A stretch of 64,000 nucleotides of DNA from Brachypterus glaber (GCA_958510825.1 OY294048.1:36731026-36795025), one strand, 5' to 3'. Positions 29,871-42,460 are shown, counted from the first letter of the stretch. The notes: generated by a model from the letters alone, not told the origin. Translations and numbers: made by a program.

Positions 29871-31386
29871 ATATACTATTTTTTTTTCCGTGTAAGATCA
29901 GCCACAAAGTAAGAAATACAGGAAATTTCGCCAAGCGATATTAACATTTCGACAAATAGTAAAAGGGTAAAACAAATGGTATAACTGTCGCCAATAAAAG
30001 CTGGTGATGAAACCGGAAACGTGTTATTTGAAAACAGATATGAGCCGAAAGGGAAACATACGTGTTAATGAAAGACTCGACGGTTAGAACGTGCCAACCG
30101 ATGAATAGAAGTTTAAATGTGCATTTTCTACATGAGAAAATACTTTGCTTCTTTTCATATTTCAAACTGTATGTCGGCTACAGGCATCTAATCTGCGGGT
30201 ATAAGCTTAAAACCCCTAACTCTTTAATTCTACCTTATAAATGTTGGTATCGTAGTTGACTACAATGATGGGACTAGTCCTGTATTGCAAAGTAAAAAGT
30301 TTTAACTCAAAAAAAAAAACCCTAAGTTTTGAAAATTGGTAGAGATGTAGTTTAGACCTTCCTAAGAAACACTATTGGGCTTTTTTTCCAAATAACGGTC
30401 AATTGAAAAAAAATATATACCGAGTGTCATAGATCCAATGTACACCCCCCTTAACTTCTGTATTTGTAAAGATACAATTTTGAAAATTGGTACCTATAAT
30501 GTACTTAATACCTGATACTAAAATATGATGCTTATAATTTATATCATAAAAAATGACTGTAACTTTTAAATTGCACTTTTAACAACAAATGTTTGACATA
30601 AAATAGTAGATTTTTTGTGAATGAGGGACTGAGTTTTTTTTTATGTAGATTTTTTGCTAGAAGTAGCAACTTTTATCTTTTCTAAAATAACCGACCCCTC
30701 GTAGTACCTCATAAAAAAGGTTTGTTTCACCACCAGCCTAAAAGCACATCTTTATTACTGTTCTTTTCATTGGTAGAAATATTATTTCTCTACCTGTGAC
30801 GTCAGAGGTTCTAAAAATAATGAAATTGCACCATGGTTAATAATTAATTTTTATTCAGCTGTTTTGGTATCTGACGTTTCACATAATTATTAAATCACAC
30901 AAAAGTACAACCGTCATATATTATATATTAGATATTCAACGTAAAATGACAATGTTTTATAGGTTGCATATGCCTTGCTCCAAGCCTTGGGCAATTTGCG
31001 CAGCACAAATAATCTGGTATTTTGTTGATATAACTAATAAATAAAATTGTTTATTTTTTAAAATGACATATTAATTAACAAAATTTAATTAATTAGTAAT
31101 TTTGTAAACTACTTATAAAAATTATAGTTAATTGTACAATTGGTATATTTATTTCTCTTTTTTACTGTTAAATTATTATGTGTTAAAGTTTCTGAGTGTT
31201 CTGTATGATGTGAATTTGTATCAAAGATGTGGGGTACTGTGGGGTTTTCCGTTTTATTAAAATCAGTAGGCAGAGTTGTATTGAAGAGGGAAGAACTTGA
31301 AGAAAAATTAACTAAAGAAAGTAGCTTTTTCATTAAATTTTAGTAAAATAAATAAGTAGCTAATTAATTGTACTGGTAGTGAAAAA
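29871..31386. other. Intergenic, degenerate MITE traces
   Basis: A 'tatataccgagtgtcatag' fragment at 30413 resembles TATACCGGGTG tips. A 74-codon Ser-rich minus-strand frame at 31109-31333 and a 74-codon minus frame at 29941-30165 have no recognisable motifs. No gene is supported. Confidence 0.35.
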
Positions 31387-31519
31387 AATACTATATTTTC
31401 CACGTGAGTGAAGATTTAAAATTTTAGACCACGTCTTGCGGGCTTCGCGCTAGCGCGCTCATCCCGCAATTTGACGCAGGTCAAAAATGTTAAACTTCTC
31501 TCACTTGGTAAATAATATT
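31387..31519. repeat. CGAGTG-class hairpin, ~130 bp
   Basis: The outer arms AATACTATATTTTCCACGTG and CACTTGGTAAATAATATT pair. The inner stem TTGCGGG/CCCGCAA encloses CGCGCTAGCGCG, itself self-complementary. This GC-rich tip contrasts with the AT-rich surroundings. Confidence 0.65.
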
Positions 31520-31787
31520 ATTTCATAAGCTATTCAGTGGTTAAAAAAAAAACAACTAAAATAAGATACATATTACATTGTAATAAACTTTGTTTAAATA
31601 AAGTTTAGTTCTTGTTTGTTAGATATTAATATTTTAGTAGAATAAAGTGGCAAGTAGGTAATATAATTAAAAATTAATTTTTAATATTTATTTATGAAAA
31701 AAGGACGAAAACGATGATTTTTTTGATAAAAGCTCCGATGTAATTAAATTAATATAATTTACAAAAAAAGTAAAGGTCAAATGACAT

Positions 31788-31995
31788 TTATTTATTTTAT
31801 TTTATTTTATTTTATTTTATTTTATTTTATTTTATTTTATTTTATTTTATTTTATTTTATTTTATTTTATTTTATTTTATTTTATTTTATTTTATTTTAT
31901 TTTATTTTATTTTATTTTATTTTATTTTATTTTATTTTATTTTATTTTATTTTATTTTATTTTATTTTATTTTATTTTATTTTATTTTATTTTAT
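31788..31995 (-). repeat. (TTTTA)n array, about 41 units
   Basis: A nearly perfect TTTTA pentanucleotide over ~205 bp. On the minus strand it is (TAAAA)n and begins 17 bases after an AATAAA (32012-32017), as a retroposed 3' end would. Confidence 0.95.
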
Positions 31996-32310
31996 ACTCT
32001 TTACATGGACCTTTATTTAAAGGTATTTTAACATTAATAATGTAACAATTATACTATAAAGCTTCTTCATTAGTTTTAATAACAATAACATCCAATGGAC
32101 AGCAGTCCAATACGTTAGGCAACATAAATTTAGGTCTTCAATACCAACCCAAAAAGAAAATTCCCTAATAATATTATATTTGAATTTTATCACAGTGCAA
32201 CAAAAAATGTGCATTATATGAAAAAATATTAAAGAATACATAAAACAGCTTATTAAACACAAAAACAAGTACAAAATCTTTACACACAACGGGGTATTTA
32301 TTATCAATGA
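31996..32310 (-). mobile_element. Probable retroposed 3' end with AATAAA
   Basis: On the minus strand this stretch reads toward AATAAA at 32017-32012 and then the (TAAAA)n array. A 96-codon frame (32307-32017) ends in it, but I do not recognise it: LYLFLCLIS… is hydrophobic at first, then FWVGIEDLNLCC. It could be a LINE or a processed-transcript tail. Identity is unknown. Confidence 0.35.
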
Positions 32311-32769
32311 CTGTCAAATTAAGGAGTAAATCATAAGTTCCCTAGGAAACTTTAGACCTACTGTACACATAGCTGTGTAAAAATTTAAATAAAAAAATAG
32401 TTTTTTACTTAAAAAAAAAACAAATATCTTACCCTAATGTAATTTAAAATATAATCTAAAATGTTATTTTACCCTAAAATATGCATAATTTTATTTTAAA
32501 ACAATAATAATTATACTTTTATCTCTTTTTGTAGAACTTCTCTCTTTATCTAATCTAAATAGACAGTCCATTGTTTTGCTTTTAGGGACAATATGAAAAT
32601 CTAATAAAAAAAATATATGTTTGTTAATGTGTTTTGAAATGTAGCAGGCGAGCTCTCATAAGCAGTAGATGGTCCTTTTTACTTTATACATAAATTTTTA
32701 ATATACAATTTACTGAAATTTAATAAAAGATCTGTTCCATTTGAGTTTAAGCTGTCTAATGGGAAATAT

Positions 32770-33130
32770 ACCGGGTGTAACAAGAGAATGGTCCACCGCC
32801 TTTTTTCTTTATTTTAAAAGTTAGAAATTTCAAATTTGAAAAATCCCTTACTGCCATAAAATGACAACTTTTAACATAAATAGTTCATCTAAATCACTTC
32901 CGGTTTAACCGCAAATTACAGAAACTTTCGATTTTTAAATGAGACACCCTATACATTGTTTCATATTTCAATTCTACGCTTTATTCCAAGTACAATGGTA
33001 CCAAAAAAGTAACATTTTAAATGACAAATTTTTGTTCTTTTTTCAGCTGAAATTTGACAGCCTTCTTTGGTTTTCAAATCCAACTTTGTTACTAAAATCA
33101 CGTATTGAACAAAAATATGAATTTTACCGT
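32770..33130 (+). mobile_element. Half of a TATACCGGGTG foldback MITE
   Basis: TATACCGGGTGTAACAAGAG, then 'aatggtccaccgcc', 'catttaaatcacttccggtt'-like sequence and 'gagacaccctata'. The order matches the left half of 57922-58678. The right inverted end was not found. Confidence 0.5.
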
Positions 33131-33359
33131 TTATTTTAATTTATAAAAACGGCTGTATTTACTATGATTAAAAACAAAATATATTCTTAGATTACCTAAT
33201 GATGGTAATTTTTAATGGTACCAATTTACCAATATGATGCCGTTTAGAAAAATTGAGTTTTTGAGCAAAAACAATTTCTAATTTGAGGACTTTTGGCTAT
33301 CGAACCAGCATTCGTGGCTCCTAGTGATACGCCCAAAATTTTTGTATAATTATATACAC

Positions 33360-33725
33360 GGTGCATTTGAAATAGGGTCCGAAATTGTAAAGGGTGATTC
33401 TACAGCATAAAGTATGACAAAAAGTTCCTATAAAGATAAGCCTCTTTGAAAGTGGCTACAGAATTCGGTTATTATTTAATAACTTAGGAACCCTTTAAGA
33501 TATAGCAACGAGGTTTTGCACGTGAACTAGTCTTAATAAGGCCCATCTTAATATGTTATTTTCATGTAGTTATTTTAAACAGGGCGTGCGAAATGGAGAG
33601 GCCTTATCAGTTTTTTGTCCCAAACTTTTTCCTGTAAATGATCAAAATTTGCGTTACGTAATACTTGAACGTTCCCTAGGTCGAAAAATCGATTTTAAAG
33701 CTACTATGACCCTTTAAAATTTGTG
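33360..33725. repeat. Half-copy of family A-related repeat
   Basis: 'agggtgattctacagcataa', 'aaaaagttcctataaag', 'aaccctttaagatatagcaa', 'cgaggttttgcacgtg', and the 'gcgttacgtaatacttgaac' phrase that recurs at 36122 and 36870. Confidence 0.6.
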
Positions 33726-33734
33726 CATTTTTAG

Positions 33735-33850
33735 GAGACATATTTCACGCGAGTGGGAAGGTTTATGAACCAGACGTCAGGCGAGTGAGGAAACCCCACG
33801 AGTGTACGAAATACACTTTCCAACGAGTTATGTACACTATTTTTCCTATG
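33735..33850. repeat. CGAGTG-class hairpin
   Basis: 'cacgcgagtgggaaggttta' and 'ccaacgagttatgtacac' surround 'gacgtcaggcgagtgagg' and 'ccccacgagtgtacg'. Same style as 31387, 37245, 48925 and 54260. Confidence 0.45.
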
Positions 33851-34957
33851 ATCCTGAAAAAATATAAAGTGTCTTAATTTAATATTTTCTAATTTTTATT
33901 ACTTATCCAAAGAATTTTTGACAAATAGCATACAAATTAATGTATGTTTAACAGGAAATGTGATTCACTTTTACTTTTAGTTTTCTTGGTTTTTAAATTT
34001 AGTACAATACAATGCCTAGCTGTTTAATGGGTTGCATATAATGCAAGCCTCTTGTGTAAATCAAGGCAAGACAGTTTGCTAATTAAATTAGATTTCTTTA
34101 GATATGTTCCCATATAATTTCATAAGAAAAAGACCGTGTATTTTGATGTTTTTTATAAAATGTAAGGTAACTAAATGAAAAATTAAGTAATTTTTATAAA
34201 ATCTAGACATAAATAAAACATCCCAAGTTATATATTGGTCAATCTTGTAAGGTTATAACTATAGTTTTCATTTTTGACATGGAAAACAGAAATATTTGGA
34301 TTGAAAAACATAAAAGATATCATAAAATTCTGTGATGAAAGGTTGAAAATGGAATATAAAACGAGTTGAGCTAAATTCGTAGAATCTACAACGTAAATTA
34401 AGGCAAACCTACATACGTGAAATTAGGCAAACTTACATGCATAAATATCAAACTAGGGTGATATAAAAATATCAAACTAGTGTGATATAAGGCTTTTTCT
34501 GAAGAACAAAAGAGTGTGCTAAATTTCATTTTCATAAAGGATCGTAGGAAAAGAATCTCTACATATTTAATACATTTTTCGTTCAATCATTTTTAGTACC
34601 AGCCGTTTGTGTGTATAAAAAGAGAATGTAAAATATGAAGAAATTGTGTGACTCATATGACAAAAACATTATACAGGATGTGATAGCTGAACAGCTATAA
34701 TATATCATTGTTTCATGAATATTTTCCCAATATTTCATTTTGAACTATTGATTTATTCCATACAGGATATTAATCCCATTCGATGCTGAAATGGAAATTG
34801 ATCAAACTGTGAAAGATACATAACATAAAATCTAATTAATTTGGTCAAATATTAATTAAAATTAGTTTGTTATATTAATAGAAAAAAATAATTAGCTAAT
34901 TTTGATAAAAAAATTACTTGGATTAACAAATTACTCAATAAAGTTAGCTTTTCGGCA
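33851..34957. other. Intergenic; short tandem duplications at 34395-34500
   Basis: 'aggcaaac(c/t)tacat' occurs twice and 'atatcaaactagKGTGATAT' twice between 34400 and 34492. No gene is seen. Confidence 0.5.
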
Positions 34958-35764
34958 ACTTATAAGCAGTACACGGCATATTTCCAGTTGTAGTCCAGTA
35001 TTCAGATCAATAAAAGAGCCTTTACCTGGAAATAATTCAAGATGTTTTGATTTTTGTTTTATTGGGTAGGGTTAATGGCCGCAAATAAAAAAAAAACAAT
35101 TTTGCGACATTCAACTCGATTTGGAACTGGTATTTTTTAAAGTGTTTTTCAGAAAAAAAAAACGGATTTTTAAAATACCACTATACGTTTTTAGATTTTT
35201 AATTTTTTTTTTTTCGAAAAACCAAAATTGTTTCTTATCGTCGGTTAGGCATGTCCCTTTAAACATTTTGGGTGAAAATTAAAAAAATCTATCTGGCACT
35301 TTCTTTTTAATTTACGTAATTATTTTTTTTAATAATTCACACATTTGTGCCCCATTATCTCGAGTAAACTGATTTTCGATTGAATCACCATTGTATTAAG
35401 CATAAAAAAAAACTTCCTAACCAAGTTATAAAGAAAATCTAAAACCCTACAGTGTAACGTTTAAGGCGGTGCCGTGAATTAGCTAGAAGTCGTACAAAAA
35501 AACACAGGACACAAAAAATGTTGGAGATTTGGTCCTCTTTATTTTCATATCAAACGTTTTTTGTCCTAGGATGCACCAATCTTGAGATATTTTAAAAAAT
35601 CCGTTCCAAATCGAGCTCAATGTCGCAAAATTTTTATTTGCCGCCTTAAACTCTACCCAATAAACCAAAAATCTAAACTCCCTGAATTATTTCCAGGTAA
35701 AGCCTCTTTTATTAACTTGAAGACTGGACTATAACTAGAAATACGCCGGGCACTGCTTATAAGT
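34958..35764. mobile_element. 807-bp foldback MITE
   Basis: The inverted ends ACTTATAAGCAGT (34958) and ACTGCTTATAAGT (ending 35764) continue as long arms containing GTAGTCCAGTATTCA, TTTACCTGGAAATAATTCA and CATTCAACTCGATTTGGAAC against their complements. The centre (35140-35560) is AT-rich. No coding sequence. Confidence 0.75.
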
Positions 35765-37244
35765 AATTAAATTTAAAATTTTAAGAAATTTAAACAATAT
35801 GGCGCTGAACATTATTATTTAGTGACTTCTAGATTTAATTTAAATTTTAATATGTCGTTAAGCATATAAATTTATGTACCTGAGCGAAGTTTCTGACTCT
35901 CCCAGGAAACCATTTAATCATAGTAGTTTAAAGAAGATGGAAATTACAGCCCCACAAAATTAAAAAAAAGTCCGGAGTTCTAATGAAGACCTATGTATTT
36001 TTTGACGCTGAAACCGAATCTGATATTTAAAAAAATCGTAGACCATCAAAATCTCGAGATATCACGCACAATGTTTTTTTTGTATGAAACGGGGTATGAA
36101 GTGTATGAATTTTTCTACAATTTGCGTTACGTAATACTTTAACGTTCCCAAATGTTTAAAAAAATTAAAATTATATGGTTAAATAGAGAATTTTAAAAGC
36201 TTTAAAATGATGTATCACACGATCCCCCTTTCTATTTAAAAAAATGTAGGTAAACGTTACGTAACGGAATTTAATAAATTTAATGTTTATTTCCTAAGCT
36301 TGGCAGATGTATTTTTATTTCAACATAAATTACTATTTAGTGGCCCATAATTCCCCTTTTCACACAATAATTGACGAAACTATGCATATTTAAATAATAT
36401 TGTAATCAGTAAAAAAACTGTTGACATTGATATTAAAAAAAAAATCTTACGGCCCTGTTCTTGCGTGATCTTGCCGATGAACCATCGGCGATGATACATT
36501 TTCGCGCTGAATGTGTACTATTTTGTGTACCTGTGCATAAACAATATACGTGTTATACGTGTATGTGACACTTAGTGTAAAAAGAGGTACCTAGTATTTT
36601 TTCCCTGTGTGATATTGATTATGAATATTTTTTTAAAGTTTGAGTGATTTTTTCGTTTAAGTTTAAGTGCTATATGTATTATTATAATAAAAATGTATCA
36701 TTTTTACACTTTTTTACCGTCTTGCATTATGCGGAATTCTGTATCAAGATATGTTAGAAAAAAAATACAATTTTTTATATTGTTACGCGTTACACAGGGA
36801 TGAGGGGGGGGTGTTGGTAAATGTGACAGTTTGTTACACAGGATGGGGAGGGGGACAATTTTTTTGAAAAATTGCGTTACGTAATATATGGACAGTCCCA
36901 TAAGGGTAATGTTAAATAAGGTTTAATGTTTAGTAAAAACCACCAAAATGATTGTTTTATTACTATTTTTTAGAATACCATTTTACATGATCTGGCTAAT
37001 AGTAGTTAGTCAAACGAGATCAAGTCTGGAAACTGGACAGTAATAGTATTTTTGGACTTTATTTCCCTGAAATTCCTTACTCTGATTTTTCACCAGGATT
37101 ATTGCTTTTTTCTTGTCGATTTCAATTTTACATATAATCATATCATTAATACCGTGATTTTATCCCCTTTTTACTTTTATATTTTTTTATTTATTAAAAT
37201 GTTAATCCATTAATCTTAAAATAAGTACTTACGACCGAAAATGC
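35765..37244. other. Mixed repeat debris
   Basis: Contains the shared core at 35990-36027, two 'gcgttacgtaata' phrases (36122, 36873), and G-rich runs near 36800-36860 with 'gttacacaggatg'. No gene is supported; 60-65-codon minus-strand frames here are chance. Confidence 0.4.
35990..36027 (-). repeat. Shared core motif copy
   Basis: Minus strand: CAGATTCGGTTTCAGCGTC then AAAAAATACATAGG. It aligns with the cores at 4175-4215, 38901-38940 and 61505-61540. Confidence 0.55.
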
Positions 37245-37390
37245 CATTATTTCTCAGTATGAATATATTACGATACAAGTGAACAGCATCATTAAGATAC
37301 GCGTGTGGAAGTTCCACAACGAGTGTGTACCACGAATTGTTTACCCACACAAGTATGGGGTAAACTCACGTGTATTGTACAATATTTTAT
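37245..37390. repeat. CGAGTG-class hairpin
   Basis: 'aatatattacgatacaagtg' to 'cacgtgtattgtacaatatt' with an inner 'gtggaagttccac' and 'acccacacaagtatggggt'. Imperfect nested stems. Confidence 0.45.
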
Positions 37391-38900
37391 CTACGCCCGT
37401 AAGTTGAGAAGCTTAAAAGCCCAGGCTTTTGACACCCCCAGCACCTTAATTTTAGTTTAGAACTGGGGTATCGGGTATAAAATGGAATCGGTAGAGTGTC
37501 AAAACTTAACTGGAAGAAGTTGAACCGGAAAAATTTTGTTTTCAGAAAGTTATTAACGAAAACATCAAATGCTGTACCCTTTCGTAGCTAAGACATAATA
37601 ACGCTTATGTCGCTTAGGCCCTTATTGTTTATCGAAACCGGACTTTTTTCTGGTCGCAAATTCCGCTAGAGCCTAATTACAGAGTAGCGCAAACATGCAA
37701 AACCGATAAATCTACTTTTTGCATATTTTGACGTAAGTATCGATTCTTTGTTCCAAATTTTAAGTCACTGGGTCAAAGCGTTTTTGAAATATCGTAGTGT
37801 AAACTTGTTTTACAAGCGAATTGCATCTTTTTCTCTTCTATACTAATTTTGTAGCCCTTTCTTGATATAGCGCATCATATACAAGCAAAACCATTATTAT
37901 ATATGACTCATGAACAGTTTTCGCCAGTTTTAGGATTTTTTAATTTTTTTTTGGGATTAAGCTCTTCAGGTTTTCTGCTAATATCCTAAAATTGGATAAC
38001 ATGGATTTATCGGTTTTTGCATGTTTGCCCCACGTCTGTCGTCAACCCCAGATATCAGTACGTGGCTTCTCACCGTTGGTTTTTCACAATTGCCGAGAAT
38101 TAAAGGAATTTGTTCCGGGAAATTTTAAAACGCACATTCAGCTCGATAATCAAGGAAGAGATTTTGTGCAAAAATCTATTTGAAAGTCAGGTTATCGTTA
38201 GATGAAATCTGAGGAAATAGGCTGACGCATATTTCGCCGGGCGTTTTCTGATAGGCCGAAATTTCAAACAATTTTTGGACAAATTTTAAACTTTGAAATT
38301 ATTTATCTTTTTTAATATAAATCCCAGGGATTTGGGATCGCGACAGACGGATCGGAAATTTAACATTCTAGGGTACCCCCCCCCTGTATTCAGCGTGGGG
38401 ACGTCCCAGAGCAATTGCTCTCAGACGTTTCGTTTAAAAGTTATTCGCAATAACCCGGGACACTCCTTTTTTAAAAAGAGTGCTGTAATGAAAATTCTTG
38501 AGTGTAAGAGCTCTTAATTCACACAAAATCCGTGAGTTAAGAGCTTTTTAACTCACAGGCGTAGATAAAATAAATAAAATAACAAACCGTAAATATTTTT
38601 TTCGCACTCTATGGTATATTCCTCGCAGCTTTCCTGGTTACGCACAGTGGACCCAGAAACCTTTTCTAGCCGCACAAAATTATCAGACAAAATCATATAC
38701 ATGAAATATTTTATTTTATTTGTATTCTAGACGATCCAGTGTATCATAAACACTTTTTTTTTATTATAATATTACTTAAATATCAGTTATTTAAAAATTA
38801 AATTTTCCTATTCATGACTTTTTGCGCTCTCTTTAATAGTGTTATAATAACACAGGCACACAAAAAAAGGTCTGATTCCCCAGACGAGACAAACATTTCT
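37391..38900. other. Repeat debris with short inverted phrases
   Basis: 'cgcaaacatgcaaaaccgat' (37689) and 'atcggtttttgcatgtttg' (38009) are inverted. 'caaattttaagtcactgggt' (37756) belongs to the 10860/26990 module. A small CGAGTG-like stem, 'gtgagttaagagctttttaa', lies near 38530. No gene. Confidence 0.4.
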
Positions 38901-38940
38901 ATACGTTTTTGGGGTCGCTGAATCCGAATCTGGGGTTGGT
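38901..38940 (-). repeat. Shared core motif copy
   Basis: Minus strand: AACCCCAGATTCGGATTCAG, CGACCCC, AAAAACG. The best isolated copy of the core; it lies outside any hairpin I could find. Confidence 0.6.
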
Positions 38941-40359
38941 TTGACTCGGTTAGGTTGCATTCCGTTGCTTAACCCAAAAAAGTCAAGCATTTTAACTTAA
39001 TTTTTTTTAATAGTAAATTCTTAATTGTATAATTAGATCAAAAATAAAGGCCAAAATAAAGTTGGCACATGTGAACCATATAGTGCTTTTAAAGGTTAGG
39101 TTACGTTTTCTAAATCTTAAACTATAAACAAGATCCTTTTCTGGCGGGTACATTTGAATATTAAAAAGAGACGACCTTGATGCAGTGAATTGATGACGCA
39201 AATAAAAATTGACACATACTAGCGGAGATAGATTAGGTTATTTGAAGAAAATCTCAAAAACGTTTTTGTAATATAAAAAGGATACATCACGGACAAGTAT
39301 AGATATTATATTTTCGATGTGGTTAAATATATTTTTCATTTTCTGTTTCAAAAGTTGACATTTTTGTACTAATTTGAATAGGATGATTTATTGTCCTACT
39401 TTATGAAGATGTATCAAAGATTTTATTAATAAATATTCAAGCTGTATGGGGAAAAAAGAATATTCAGCTACACATTTTGGTTGAAATCATAGAATTCTAT
39501 ATGTAGAAAGTAAATATTTTAAGAATTTATCAAACAAAAATATAGATTACACTCTACAACAATAGTTATTTATATACCAAGGGACTAAACTGGCTGTTTT
39601 AGTCCCGCTGCACTATTTTTCGCAGGACCAAACATAATTTAGGTAGGTAGATAAAATTAAAATTAAAAACCACGCGTCTAAAATCGGTTGTTTTATTTTC
39701 GTAATTTAATCAAGATGCCTGTATATTGCGAAAAGTCAGTTTCATGGCTATCGCGATTTCAATTGTTTTTTAATATGGTTGACACAAACGTCAAAAAAAT
39801 AGACGAAGATGATAAATTTTAAGTTATGTATAAATTGTTATAACAATTTTATTTTTAAAGGTTTTCTTTGTTAAAATCAAATAAATTGGTTTGAATCGCT
39901 AATTTATTAGAAAAAACCACCAAACCTAATTTTTGACCAGCAAAGCACATAGTAAGTATAATATTTTAATATTATCAAGGTTGCCGTGATTGTTATGCCC
40001 TAGGGAGAAAAACGGCAAGTTTAGTCCCGAAAATGAAAGCGTAAAATTAGGTTTTAGTCTTGGTCGTGCAAAAAAAAAATTCTGGCATCGGACCAGTTTT
40101 TTTACGTCAATTTTGGGGCGTAGATTACGAATCTGTAATCAGATTTTTCGAGTCACGTCAGTACTTTTTTCTATATGCACTTAAAATTATTAAGTTGCAT
40201 TATTTCTTTTTTATATATATTTTTAAGATTTAAAATAACAAAGTTATATTTTTTATCCAATACATACAGATAATAAGACAATTACCAGCTTTATTTTAAA
40301 TAGATAAACTCAATAATAACCCCCGCGTGGCTTTTACTTTATTGAGTGGATAATTATTT
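38941..40359. other. Unannotated AT-rich interval
   Basis: Frames of 60-64 codons at 39007, 38808 and 39990 show no motifs. Nothing supportable. Confidence 0.4.
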
Positions 40360-40545
40360 ATTTTACCCACCCAACTGTCACTTGTCAAATTATTTTCTTG
40401 TAAATGTCATTAAAATTTTTAATAAAAATACGAATTCCTAAGCTATTTATTGGATAAAACCTTGTATGGAACTCATGGGTAAACCGATATTGCCCTTATC
40501 TTACTTTACCCACTAGTACCATAAATAACTATTGCTCCTATCTCA
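40360..40545 (+). repeat. Dispersed repeat E (inverted partner at 44635-44880)
   Basis: 'acttgtcaaattattttctt' (40381), 'aagctatttattggataaa' (40440) and 'tactttacccactagtacca' have inverted counterparts in 44640-44870. No coding. Confidence 0.65.
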
Positions 40546-41692
40546 ATTTGGAATAGTTTATCTCCTATCTCAATTAGTCCAAATAGTTTAACAACATAAG
40601 AAGCTTGACATTACCTCAACTCACAATATCAATTAAAACCTACACGGCGTAGGCTACACCGCAGTTTTTAGGAAAATATGAGACAAAGTTCCTATAAACA
40701 TTTGTCTAAAACCGCGTCGTAAGGGAGCTAAGCCGCTTTGAAGGTGGTTAAAAAAATCGGTTTTTATTTAATAACTCAGGAACCCTTTGAGATACACCAA
40801 CGAGGTTTTGAATGTAAACTAATATTAATAAGACCCATCTTCGTTTGTTATCTTCATGTACTTATTTTAACCATGGGTTGCAAAACGGGGGGGCCTTATC
40901 AGTTTTTGTTCCAAACATTTTCTGTGTAAATTTTTTGTAATTTCATTTTTGGAATATGATTCCTCAGGTCAAAATACATAAAAAAGGTACTATTGTTGTA
41001 ATACTGTAGGATTAACCGTTTTCGAGAAAAATTCAATTTGAGGTGAAATCTCAAAGTCCTTAATTGGTCAATGACTGGTACGACTACCTTACATGTATGG
41101 GAATTTTTTTCTTTTCTGCCTTATTTAAATTTTGGTTTCTTGAAACGTGTAATTTCGCCTTTAATTGTATTTTTCTCGAAAACGGTTAATCCTACGGTAT
41201 TAGAACGAGTACTTTTTTATGTGTTTATAGTTGGTTAATACTATTTTAATCATAAACCCACGAAAAAGTTAAGCAGGAAATAGTGTGGGGCAAAAAAGTG
41301 AAAAGACCCCCCCCCATTTCGGACGTCCCTGGTTGAAGTAATTACGTGAAAACACTATTGGCTAATAGGAAAGATCACATGCAAAGCCTTGTTGCTTTAA
41401 CAATAAGGGTTCCTGAGTTATTAAAAAAATTCGAATTTTTAGAACCCCTTTTGAAGGGGCGTAGCTCCCTTATGAGTCGTTTTTGGACATATGTTTATAT
41501 GAACTTTTCTTCGAATTGTTTTATTTAGAATCACTCTGTAAAAGGTAGTGATTCAGTTCTGAGACACGATTAAATTCTATTAAAGTTATAAAACTTAATT
41601 ATAATCTTTTACTTACGATGTTATAATAAATCAGTAGTACCTAACAACTTTAATTAAATTTATTAATTAAAAGTTTTTATGTGCGCTTAAAA

Positions 41693-41834
41693 TGGTCGGT
41701 CCAAAGCCAAAGTGAACTAAGCGCCAATTTTTTTTTCACTATTGGTAGCAGATTTTGATATCCTACGGTCTGCAATAAAAACCAGTTTTTTTGTAAAAGT
41801 GGCGCTTAGTTCACTTTGGCTTTAGACCGACCAA
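41693..41834. repeat. Hairpin inside the foldback
   Basis: TGGTCGGTCCAAAGCC, AAAGTGAACTAAGCGCCA and their complement at 41800-41834, one mismatch, ~70-base loop. Confidence 0.75.
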
Positions 41835-41999
41835 TATGTTTTAGAGATTATCTCTGGCCTACTTAATAATATTTTTTACAGAGCATGTCAAAACTCCGCC
41901 CCCTTTAACTTTTGAACGGCTTAAGATATATGAAGAGTGCAACTAACATAAGGGCCTAACCCACAAAATTATAATTTTTTATTGTTTTTGCATAAAACC

Positions 42000-42460
42000 T
42001 CTTTGCTAGTCTTAAATAGGTTCTAACGCATTTTTTAATCAAGAATAGTTAACGGTAAATATTTGGGTGGGGCAAAAAAAGCAAATTATTAAAAAAGCCT
42101 TAGTAGTAGCAGTCAATTTTTGGGTTGGCCAAAGCCGGACAACTAGGCCATTTCTGGCCCTTTTTGTCACCCCAGGCAATCCCAGCCATTTACTAATTTG
42201 AACCTGCCCGTCCTTTCAATAAAGGTCAGGATATTGGCCCAGGGGAGATCTCTTAGTTCCTCTTGGTTGAGTCTTTGAGTTTCAAAGACTTGCAACCTGA
42301 TCCTGTCGTATCTCACACTCGGCTAAGTAAAAACGTTTATTACAAGATTGTTTTTTTTTTCTAGTTTTAAATAGGTCCATAACCTTTTTTAATAAAAAAT
42401 AGTTAACGGTAAATATTTGGTGGGACAAAAAAAAAACAAATTATTAAAATTTGCACCCCT
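42000..42460 (+). repeat. ~100-bp direct duplication around a LINE-tail insert
   Basis: 'ttaaataggt(t/c)c…' through 'agttaacggtaaatatttgg' and 'caaattattaaa' occurs at 42012-42095 and 42366-42452 with ~250 bp between. The second copy continues as repeat C. Confidence 0.65.
42167..42322 (-). pseudogene. C-terminal tail of a LINE reverse-transcriptase protein
   Basis: A 51-residue minus-strand frame, …RYDRIRLQVFETQRL, NQEELRDLPWANILTFIERT, GRFKLVNG…, ending at TGA. The pattern 'R…L…, DLPW..IL.FI..TGR' resembles the extreme C-terminus of Jockey/I-type LINE ORF2 proteins after RNase H, as far as I remember the family. No upstream RT is present, so it is a 5'-truncated remnant inside a repeat. 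Confidence 0.4.

Noticed and set aside
31781..32020. 79-codon frame of repeating FILFY
   Set aside because: It is the translation of the (TTTTA)n array.
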